DNA of 7,898 nt from JABDIY01 sp041576015. GTDB taxonomy: Bacteria; Actinomycetota; Acidimicrobiia; Acidimicrobiales; SZUA-35. Both the position numbers and the translations under genes were made by a program. Below are positions 1-4,739 of the stretch, one piece after another (the stretch's first letter is position 1; each line of letters begins with the position of its first letter). The stretch is from NCBI GenBank assembly GCA_041576015.1, contig JBFGLT010000144.1:1-7898 (forward strand). Reading direction: 5' to 3'. The notes below the pieces were generated by a model. It was not told the origin of the DNA. It did no database searches and saw only the letters and a program-made list of their open reading frames with translations.

Positions 1-886
1 CCTGGAACTGGCTCGGCGAATCGTCGTCACCGAAGAAGCCCAGCACCTCGCCGTCGAGCACCGCGGAGTCGCAGGCCAGTTGCTCGACGACCGTCTGCAC
101 GAATCCCAGCCGGTCGGTGACCCGGTTGAGGTTGCGGGTGTAGATCGAGACGGCGCGCTCCCCGTTCCTGCCGCCACCGGCTCGACTCACATGGATCTGA
201 ACACGCGCCCCGTCGAACTTCCATTCGACTGCCGCTGCATCCGGTCCGGTCGCCTCCAGCGCCTCGGTCACGTCCGCGGCCGTCGACGCCAGCATCGGCT
301 GGATCGGTCGTTGGACCTCGAGGTCGATGGCGGCCAGGCCCTCGGCCCCGTCGACAATGGCGATGCGGATCGCCTGACCGAGATCGCCCTGCAGCATCGC
401 CCCCCGCCGCATCGCGGCCGCCTTCACTTCGGCGGCCTTGGCCCCTGCTTCGGTGACAACGCCGGCCAGCGCACCCTGGCGAGCCTCGCCGATCAGCACC
501 CGTTTGACGAACTCCACCTCGTCGCCGTCGCAGCCGGCGAGAAACCGGGTCAACAACTCCGACCGGGCACCGACCGAGCCGGAGCCGGTGGTCACCAGGA
601 TCTCCGACAGCAACGCGTCGAGCCCGAGCACGGTCGGCGGATACGGAGAGCTCCCGTCGGCCGCGGCGCGGTCAAGATCGTCGAGTTGGTCGAGCCCGGC
701 CACGGTGGCCCAGCCAACCCCGATCGCACCCTGGCGGGGTTTGGCCACCAGGAACCCCACCGCCGGTTCGATTTCCTCGGGGGTGAGGCGCCGCAGCAGA
801 TCCGCCAGCAACTCGGTCTTGGCCTTGCGGCTCGACGTCCGCCGAACGGCGTCGGTGGTGGCAGCGAGGTCACGCAGTCTGGTCAC
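1..886 (-). CDS. ligB: ATP-dependent DNA ligase, LigB type (partial, C-terminus beyond the left edge)
   Basis: Seals nicks in duplex DNA in the cytoplasm using ATP, through a lysyl-AMP intermediate. The frame is open from a GTG at 886 to the window edge and gives 295 residues. Residues about 1-190 resemble the DNA-binding N-terminal domain of actinobacterial LigB (features: IGVGWATV near 55-62, RQGALAGV near 137-144, then RPIQPMLA at 193-200). The adenylylation motif EWKFDGARVQIH at 221-232 follows, with nucleophile Lys223, and motif III-like LDGEVLGF at 278-285. The end of the nucleotidyltransferase domain and the OB domain lie outside the window. The GTG is chosen because it matches the family's N-terminus and the upstream in-frame codons contain no other start. 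There is no Shine-Dalgarno; a TANNNT hexamer sits 6 nt upstream. It lies 50 bp downstream of the kinase gene on the same strand. LigB is known as a secondary ligase beside NAD-dependent LigA. Family assignment is secure; the symbol follows mycobacterial naming. Confidence 0.92.
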   Translation of the reverse strand, partial: MTRLRDLAATTDAVRRTSSRKAKTELLADLLRRLTPEEIEPAVGFLVAKPRQGAIGVGWATVAGLDQLDDLDRAAADGSSPYPPTVLGLDALLSEILVTTGSGSVGARSELLTRFLAGCDGDEVEFVKRVLIGEARQGALAGVVTEAGAKAAEVKAAAMRRGAMLQGDLGQAIRIAIVDGAEGLAAIDLEVQRPIQPMLASTAADVTEALEATGPDAAAVEWKFDGARVQIHVSRAGGGRNGERAVSIYTRNLNRVTDRLGFVQTVVEQLACDSAVLDGEVLGFFGDDDSPSQFQ

Positions 887-892
887 CCGTCC

Positions 893-898
893 ATCGTA
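893..898 (-). promoter_or_regulatory. Putative leaderless -10 element for ligB
   Basis: On the minus strand the hexamer TACGAT (TANNNT pattern) is followed by six bases and then the GTG start at 886. If transcription starts at the G of GTG, the hexamer occupies exactly -12 to -7. No Shine-Dalgarno sequence and no good -35 are visible, which fits a leaderless actinobacterial transcript. A six-base match to TANNNT alone is weak evidence; the spacing and the missing Shine-Dalgarno are what support it. Confidence 0.4.
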
Positions 899-936
899 TT
901 CGTGAGCGACCGGATGGGAAGGTCGAAGCGATCCCG

Positions 937-2010
937 TCAATCCTGAGTTTGCCGGCGGAACTTGGCGAACCGCTGGGCGGCGTAGGGGAGGAACCGGATC
1001 TTCTGGATCGGCTCGACCGACAGTGGGATGGCGGCCATGGCGTACATGTAGTCCGAGGCGGCGACGGCCCGGCTGGTCTGCGCCACCAGTTCGTCGAGCC
1101 GGGCCTGGCGGCGAACCGGATCCTGGAGTGTTTCGTCGGTCTCGTGATCGAGGTAGAAGCTGATCAGTTGCGCCAGATCGGCGTCGGTGTGACGGGCCGG
1201 GCCGATTTTGAAATGCGGCTCCTCGGCGAACCCGTGCAGCATGGCTGTCTCGGCGAAGAAGTTGGCGAAGTCGAACACCCGGTGGTTCCGGCAGGAGAAC
1301 TCGAAGTCCAGGAGCTTCACCCGGCCGTCGTCGAGCGCGAAGGTGTTGCCGTGATAGGTGTCGTTGTGGCAGAACACCGGCTCCTCCAGGTCGGGGTCGG
1401 GAAGCCGGCCGAGCACCTGACGGAGCGTCGCCGGTTCGAGCAGTTGCAGCAGCGGTTCGCACAGATGCCGTTCGTGTTCCGGGAACTCGCCGCGCTCGGT
1501 GACCAGCACCCGTTCGACCAGCGGTCCCCACCGCTCGAACAGCAGCTCGAAGAAGGTGGCCTCCGGAAGCCCCGTCGGGTCGAGCCGGTGGAAGCGGTGC
1601 AGCTCGCCCGCCACCCCCTGCTGCATCGTCGGGGCGTAGACGTCATCGGCGGTCAGGGTGCGGCCCAGGTAGAACTCCTCGATCCGGCAGGTGTCGTCGT
1701 AGTGCAGACAGCGGGCGGCGATCTCGTGTTCGCCGAGCAGCAGGAACACCTGACGCTCCTCCGCCGTGTCGAGGATGGCGTTCTCCTTGCCCTCGAGGTG
1801 GCGGTAGAGGACGGCCGGCGGGTCGACGCCATCGGCTGCCTCCGGACGAACCTGGATGCCCATCGTGAACGAGGAGAACCCCTTCGGATCCGCGAAATCG
1901 AAATCGTCGACGGTCAGCGTCCGCCACGACGGAAACAGCTCCTGGCAACGGGCCAGCACCGCTGCGTTCACATTCGCTCGCGGCGCGTCGCCGTCTCCGC
2001 TCGTGGTCAT
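937..2010 (-). CDS. Choline/ethanolamine kinase family protein
   Basis: A 357-residue cytoplasmic kinase-like protein, close to the usual length of choline/ethanolamine kinases, which phosphorylate an amino-alcohol with ATP. Visible landmarks are an N-lobe segment VLYRHLEGKE (67-76), RIEEFYLGRTL (109-119), a family signature, and an ELHRFHRL helix (136-143). The catalytic loop is HNDTYHGN (215-222; Asp217 predicted base, Asn222 metal ligand). LLDFEFS follows with Asp235 as the DFG-equivalent, and RVFDFANFF (244-252) matches the choline-kinase-specific extension rather than aminoglycoside phosphotransferases. The N-terminal nucleotide loop (KGFSSFTMGI, 43-52) departs from the usual Gly-Gly-x-[ST]-Asn, so substrate or activity may differ. 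The start ATG has no Shine-Dalgarno but a -10-like hexamer 7 nt upstream. It is 31 bp downstream of the DUF899 gene and 50 bp upstream of ligB. The substrate could be choline, ethanolamine or another small alcohol. Family confident, substrate not. Confidence 0.85.
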   Translation of the reverse strand: MTTSGDGDAPRANVNAAVLARCQELFPSWRTLTVDDFDFADPKGFSSFTMGIQVRPEAADGVDPPAVLYRHLEGKENAILDTAEERQVFLLLGEHEIAARCLHYDDTCRIEEFYLGRTLTADDVYAPTMQQGVAGELHRFHRLDPTGLPEATFFELLFERWGPLVERVLVTERGEFPEHERHLCEPLLQLLEPATLRQVLGRLPDPDLEEPVFCHNDTYHGNTFALDDGRVKLLDFEFSCRNHRVFDFANFFAETAMLHGFAEEPHFKIGPARHTDADLAQLISFYLDHETDETLQDPVRRQARLDELVAQTSRAVAASDYMYAMAAIPLSVEPIQKIRFLPYAAQRFAKFRRQTQD

Positions 2011-2017
2011 TCGAACC

Positions 2018-2023
2018 AGTATG
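2018..2023 (-). promoter_or_regulatory. Putative -10 element just upstream of the kinase start
   Basis: The minus strand reads CATACT, then seven bases, then the ATG at 2010. CATACT matches four of six TATAAT positions, and its spacing would put the transcription start on or next to the ATG. The gap to the upstream DUF899 stop is only 31 bp and contains no Shine-Dalgarno. No convincing -35 is present, and the gene could equally be read through from upstream. Confidence 0.3.
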
Positions 2024-2041
2024 GCTCGTTTCGTTGTTGAT

Positions 2042-2755
2042 CTAGTCGGGATAGGCGTCGTGGCGGTGAAGCCACTGCATCGACCACTCGAGGTTGTCCT
2101 CGTCGCGCCCCTTCGCCATCAGGTCGAGATGATGGTAGGTGCCGTTCAGCATGTCGAGGCCGCGGGAGAAGCTCTGGTACGTGAGGAAGATGCGCCCCTC
2201 GTCGTCCCGAATGAACGTGCTCAGACCGGGGGCCTCCTCACCGCCGAAGACCTGGGTGCCGAAGTTGTACAACGGCTCACCGGAGGCGATCTCCTCGGGT
2301 GTGAAGCTGACCCGCATGTCGAAGTTGAACGTGGAATTCAGCGACGACACCCATGGGAAGTCCCATCCCATTCGTTCCCGGTAGGCCTCGATGTTGTCGA
2401 CACTGGTGCGGGAGACGGCGGCGAACGCCGTGTCGCGGTGAGCGAGATGGACGATGGTGCCGTTGTAGTTGTCGGCCCAGAACGAGCACGACGGGCAGCC
2501 CTCGGCCCAATTCGGCCCCATCATGAAGTGGTACAGGAGCAGTTGACTGTTGTCGCCGAACAGATCGGCGAGCGACACTTCCCCGTCGGGTGAGTCGAAC
2601 CGGTAGTCGGCGGTGATCTCGGTCCAGGGCAGCTCGCGGCGGGCGGCGCTCAGTGCGTCGCGCTGGCGGGTGAAGGCCTTCTCCCGATCGAGAAAGTCGA
2701 GGCGGGCCGCCTTCCATTCCTCGGGGGAGACGACGGTGTGATCGGCGGTTGGCAT
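2042..2755 (-). CDS. DUF899 thioredoxin-like family protein
   Basis: A 237-residue protein with the full-length pattern of DUF899: an N-terminal helix with SPEEWKAARLDFLDREKAF (10-28), then RRELPW (39-44), DGEVSLADLF (57-66) and LLLYHFMMGPNW (72-83). The hallmark CPSCSFWAD (87-95) carries a CxxC at Cys87/Cys90. Further matches are HLAHRDTAF (103-111), YRERMGWDFPWVSS (125-138), GLSTFIRD (177-184) and the C-terminal MLNGTYHHLDL (202-212) with RHDAYPD at the end. The fold is thioredoxin-like and cytoplasmic (no signal peptide). The CxxC suggests thiol-disulfide or peroxide-type chemistry, but no biochemical role is established to my knowledge. The ATG at 2755 is supported by a strong Shine-Dalgarno 8 nt upstream. 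It follows the MDMPI-like gene after 99 bp on the same strand and is probably co-transcribed with it. Family assignment is confident; function is inference. Confidence 0.9.
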   Translation of the reverse strand: MPTADHTVVSPEEWKAARLDFLDREKAFTRQRDALSAARRELPWTEITADYRFDSPDGEVSLADLFGDNSQLLLYHFMMGPNWAEGCPSCSFWADNYNGTIVHLAHRDTAFAAVSRTSVDNIEAYRERMGWDFPWVSSLNSTFNFDMRVSFTPEEIASGEPLYNFGTQVFGGEEAPGLSTFIRDDEGRIFLTYQSFSRGLDMLNGTYHHLDLMAKGRDEDNLEWSMQWLHRHDAYPD

Positions 2756-2763
2756 GGTCGATG

Positions 2764-2769
2764 TCCTTT
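2764..2769 (-). promoter_or_regulatory. Ribosome binding site of the DUF899 gene
   Basis: On the minus strand AAAGGA lies 8 nt before the ATG at 2755. It is a clear Shine-Dalgarno match that fixes this start codon and contrasts with the Shine-Dalgarno-less genes downstream. Confidence 0.7.
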
Positions 2770-2787
2770 CTTTCCTGGGCGTCTCTC

Positions 2788-2838
2788 GGTTCTGCCGCTT
2801 CTCGGCGTCGCCCAGCGACGCTGGGGAACCACAGAACC
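2788..2838. repeat. Nested inverted repeats in the MDMPI-like/DUF899 intergenic region
   Basis: An outer perfect 7-bp inverted repeat, GGTTCTG at 2788-2794 and CAGAACC at 2832-2838, encloses two mutually exclusive inner hairpins. One is GCGTCG (2805-2810) with CGACGC (2816-2821), loop CCCAG. The other is CCCAG (2811-2815) with CTGGG (2821-2825). In the transcript this lies between the MDMPI-like stop (2855) and the DUF899 Shine-Dalgarno (2764-2769). There is no T-tract, so a simple intrinsic terminator is unlikely. A partial terminator, an mRNA stability element or an attenuator-like switch are possible. GC-rich DNA yields such pairs by chance. Confidence 0.35.
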
Positions 2839-2854
2839 AGGGGCCGGACGGGGT

Positions 2855-3409
2855 CTACGGCTGACGGCCCGTATAGCCGACGAGCTGGTCTGCGGCGGAT
2901 GCATCGTCGCCGACCGGGACCACAGCGGCAAAACCCGGACCCTCCCGTCCCTCGGCCGGGACGACCTGCTGCCAGGTGGCCAGCGCCCACCCGGCCAGCT
3001 CCTCGGGAATCTCGATGTTCACGCCGGTTCCCTTGGCGACGTCCCAGGCGTGGGTCAAAGCGTCGGCCACGATGACCGACATCGCCATCTCGCCGGGCAT
3101 GGCGCCGAGGCCGGGAAGCTCCCGGGTCGCCGAGAGGTTCTCCGGCGTGGCGGCGGCCGCCAGGGCGGCGTGAGCGTTGGCCCAGCCCTGGGCCGGTCCG
3201 TTGGCCAGGAGGTCCGGTGCGTCCGTCGGCGGGGCCTGCTGCTGGAGCGCTCCGGCCACCATGTGGCTGCCCTGACAAACGTGGTCGATGACCTGGTGCA
3301 CGTTCCACTCGGTGCACGGTGTGGATTGTTCCCGGTGGTCGGGTGTGAGCTGGGCGATGACCGACGTCATCACGTCGTTGGTCTGGGCCAGCGCAGTCGT
3401 GGCGTCCAT
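2855..3409 (-). CDS. TIGR03086-like MDMPI/DinB-superfamily metal-binding protein
   Basis: A 184-residue protein of the mycothiol-dependent maleylpyruvate isomerase N-terminal-like / DinB four-helix-bundle superfamily. Landmarks are TPCTEWNVHQVIDHV (30-44), the signature DALTHAWDVAKGTG (116-129) and a C-terminal run GPGFAAVVPVGDDASAADQL (157-176) followed by VGYTGRQP. This layout is typical of the TIGR03086 subfamily. The predicted metal ligands, by analogy with MDMPI, are His43, Asp116 and His120; the middle ligand is usually Glu. The family is associated with mycothiol-using actinobacteria, and the actual reaction here is unknown. The ATG at 3409 is chosen over an upstream extension (to 3550) because AAGGGG sits 7 nt before it, homology begins there, and the extension would run across the promoter and operator. 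It is probably the first gene of a unit with DUF899. Its promoter is covered by a palindrome, suggesting repressor control. Confidence 0.85.
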   Translation of the reverse strand: MDATTALAQTNDVMTSVIAQLTPDHREQSTPCTEWNVHQVIDHVCQGSHMVAGALQQQAPPTDAPDLLANGPAQGWANAHAALAAAATPENLSATRELPGLGAMPGEMAMSVIVADALTHAWDVAKGTGVNIEIPEELAGWALATWQQVVPAEGREGPGFAAVVPVGDDASAADQLVGYTGRQP

Positions 3410-3416
3410 GATGTTT

Positions 3417-3422
3417 CCCCTT
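3417..3422 (-). promoter_or_regulatory. Ribosome binding site that sets the MDMPI-like start
   Basis: AAGGGG on the minus strand lies 7 nt before the ATG at 3409. It supports this internal ATG over the longer open frame beginning at 3550. Confidence 0.65.
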
Positions 3423-3455
3423 CGAGTTGTGCCGACTGACGTCGGCCGGAAGATC

Positions 3456-3484
3456 AACCTACCCGACGAATAGGTAAGTAGCAA
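3456..3484 (-). promoter_or_regulatory. Sigma70-type promoter for the MDMPI-like/DUF899 unit
   Basis: The minus strand reads TTGCTA (-35, 3479-3484), exactly 17 bases, then TAGGTT (-10, 3456-3461). Spacing is optimal. TTGCTA matches four of six -35 consensus positions, and TAGGTT is a common actinobacterial -10. The predicted transcription start is near 3449, leaving a leader of about 40 nt that includes the Shine-Dalgarno at 3417-3422. Confidence 0.6.
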
Positions 3485-3489
3485 CTTAC
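3474..3489. promoter_or_regulatory. Palindromic operator candidate GTAAGT-N4-ACTTAC over the -35
   Basis: A perfect 6-bp inverted repeat with a 4-bp spacer, 16 bp in all, covers the whole -35 hexamer of the minus-strand promoter. It is relatively AT-rich in otherwise GC-rich DNA. A second, weaker inverted pair, ACCTA (3457-3461) and TAGGT (3471-3475), overlaps the -10 side. The position suits a repressor of the small dimeric HTH type (HxlR/ArsR/TetR-like); no such regulator gene lies in the window, so the cognate protein is unknown. Confidence 0.5.
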
Positions 3490-3521
3490 GCAATGAGCCA
3501 GTTCGAGGTCCTCTGTTCGAT

Positions 3522-3550
3522 TTGACCGGCTTGGCCGGTTCTGACAGCAT
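3522..3550 (+). promoter_or_regulatory. Weak candidate promoter for the exported hydrolase
   Basis: TTGACC (3522-3527) is a good -35. Seventeen bases later comes CAGCAT (3545-3550), which is a poor -10. The stretch between contains ACCGG (3525-3529) and CCGGT (3535-3539), a small inverted repeat that might be a regulatory site or coincidence. It lies upstream of the 3589 start with a leader of about 30 nt. No better plus-strand promoter is visible in the divergent region. Confidence 0.3.
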
Positions 3551-3573
3551 CCAAGGCGGCGGGCGGTCGGATG

Positions 3574-3579
3574 AAGGGA
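3574..3579 (+). promoter_or_regulatory. Ribosome binding site that sets the hydrolase start
   Basis: AAGGGA lies 9 nt before the ATG at 3589. The upstream in-frame ATG at 3571 has no comparable site, and starting there would put the Shine-Dalgarno inside the coding region. The 3589 start also gives a cleaner signal peptide. Confidence 0.6.
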
Positions 3580-3588
3580 CACCGACCC

Positions 3589-4611
3589 ATGCGCCAACTC
3601 CTCGTCGCCGCCGTCATCGCTCTGGTCGCCGGCACGGCCGCGACCGGACAACTGACCGGTGAGTTCGATCCCATCGGACCGACCGTGCAGACCCTCGAGA
3701 CCGCCTCCGGTCGCACCGTGGCCTACGTCGACGACGGCGATCCCGGCGACACACCCGTTGTGTTCTTCGGCGGATCGGGCACCAGTGTGCGGGTCATGAA
3801 CCTGCTGGAGTTCGCCCACACCCTACGAGGCGAGTTGGGGCTGCGACTCATCTCCGTCGAACGCAACGGCTTCGGGCAGACGGCTTTCGACCCGGCCCTC
3901 GGCTACGCCGACTACGCCACCGATGTGGAGGCCGTACTCGACCATCTCGGTGTCGACGGCTTCATCGCCTTCGGCATTTCGGGCGGCGCGCCCTACCTGA
4001 CCGAGTTCGTCTCGCGCAATGCCGATCGGGTGACGTCGATCCACCTGGCGTCCGCGCTGTCCGAGGTGCCCGACGGTTCCGCCATCTGCGGACTGACCCA
4101 GGACCCCGACACCGTGGCGTTCCTTGCTCAGAATCCCCAGGTCTGGTTCGCCTTCAGCCCCGACAGCCCGGTCCAGCAGGTGCCGGGCCTGCAGGACGAA
4201 GCCTATGACGACTCCGCCCGCACGTTCTTCATCGCCGGGCAGATGGGCTCACCCGATCCGCTGATCCACGAATTCGAGCTGTATTGCAACCAACCGCTGG
4301 CCGACGTGTCCGCCGTCGCCGCCCCGGTGCATCTCTACTACGGCGCCGATGATGCCACGACCCCGCCCGAGTTCCACATCCCGGTGTGGTCCGAGGCGTT
4401 CGGCAACGTGGTCAACGTCCGGCTCTATCCCGGTCTCGGCCATGACGCTCAGTACCGGCACTGGGATCAGATCATGGTCGACATGTCGACCCAGCGCACC
4501 GACCGGATCCTCGTCTGCCGGAAGGGCAAGACCAGTGTCGTCGACGAGGCCAAGGCCGAGCGGCAACTGGCGGCCGGCGCCACGCTTGGAATGTGCGGCT
4601 GGGCGAACTGA
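3589..4611 (+). CDS. Exported alpha/beta hydrolase with a C-terminal cysteine module
   Basis: A 340-residue predicted secreted hydrolase. The N-terminus MRQLLVAAVIALVAGTAATG is a signal peptide: short basic start, hydrophobic core and small residues before a likely cleavage near 18-21. The mature part is an alpha/beta-hydrolase fold. VVFFGGSG (57-64) is the oxyanion-side loop, ERNGFGQT (91-98) follows, and the nucleophile elbow GISGG has Ser131. The acid is in YYGADDATTP (probably Asp255), and the histidine is His285 in PGLGHDAQY. The substrate is unknown; esterase, lipase-like or peptidase activity is possible. Four cysteines (167, 233, 310, 336) suggest disulfides. The last about 35 residues, with VCRKGKT (309-315) and LAAGATLGMC (327-336), look like a small C-terminal module known with His residues in other exported proteins. 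It is divergent from the MDMPI-like gene and convergent with the dehydrogenase. The alternative start at 3571 would add six residues. Confidence 0.85.
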   Translation: MRQLLVAAVIALVAGTAATGQLTGEFDPIGPTVQTLETASGRTVAYVDDGDPGDTPVVFFGGSGTSVRVMNLLEFAHTLRGELGLRLISVERNGFGQTAFDPALGYADYATDVEAVLDHLGVDGFIAFGISGGAPYLTEFVSRNADRVTSIHLASALSEVPDGSAICGLTQDPDTVAFLAQNPQVWFAFSPDSPVQQVPGLQDEAYDDSARTFFIAGQMGSPDPLIHEFELYCNQPLADVSAVAAPVHLYYGADDATTPPEFHIPVWSEAFGNVVNVRLYPGLGHDAQYRHWDQIMVDMSTQRTDRILVCRKGKTSVVDEAKAERQLAAGATLGMCGWAN

Positions 4612-4613
4612 GG

Positions 4614-4628
4614 GCCGGGCCGCCCGGC
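4614..4628 (+). terminator. GC-rich hairpin directly after the hydrolase stop, without a T-tract
   Basis: GCCGGG (4614-4619) and CCCGGC (4623-4628) form a perfect 6-bp stem with a 3-nt loop, starting 3 nt after the stop codon. No T-run follows, so it fits the U-less hairpin terminators proposed for high-GC actinobacteria or a 3' stabiliser. Further along the 128-bp convergent gap, CGCGC (4667-4671) and GCGCG (4679-4683) form a second stem that could serve the opposing dehydrogenase transcript. Confidence 0.4.
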
Positions 4629-4739
4629 AACCGTGCCCCAGGCCCTCGTCGGATCTGGTAGTTTCGCGCGCGGCCCCGGCGCGGCGATCCTGCCAGTTCC
4701 GGTGGAGGGTGCGCCGCGACGGCGTTCGGGGTGGCCCCG

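Noticed and set aside
592..873. 93-codon minus-strand frame as the gene in this region
   Set aside because: It is the wrong frame. The true ligase frame begins at GTG 886 and continues to the window edge with the ligase adenylylation motif.
80..2040. Long plus-strand open frames opposite ligB and the kinase (288 and 363 codons)
   Set aside because: They are antisense to genes with clear family motifs. Their translations are low-complexity Arg/Gly/Val-rich without recognisable domains, as expected of mirror frames in high-GC DNA.
2277..3317. 346-codon minus-strand frame spanning the DUF899 and MDMPI-like genes
   Set aside because: It runs through two confidently assigned genes in another frame and is Arg/Gly-rich with no domain. 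It is a GC-driven shadow.
3410..3550. N-terminal extension of the MDMPI-like protein starting at 3550
   Set aside because: The extra 47 residues do not resemble the family, would cover the promoter and palindrome, and a good Shine-Dalgarno precedes the ATG at 3409.
3571..3588. Hydrolase start at the upstream ATG (3571)
   Set aside because: No Shine-Dalgarno precedes it, while AAGGGA 9 nt before 3589 supports the later start.
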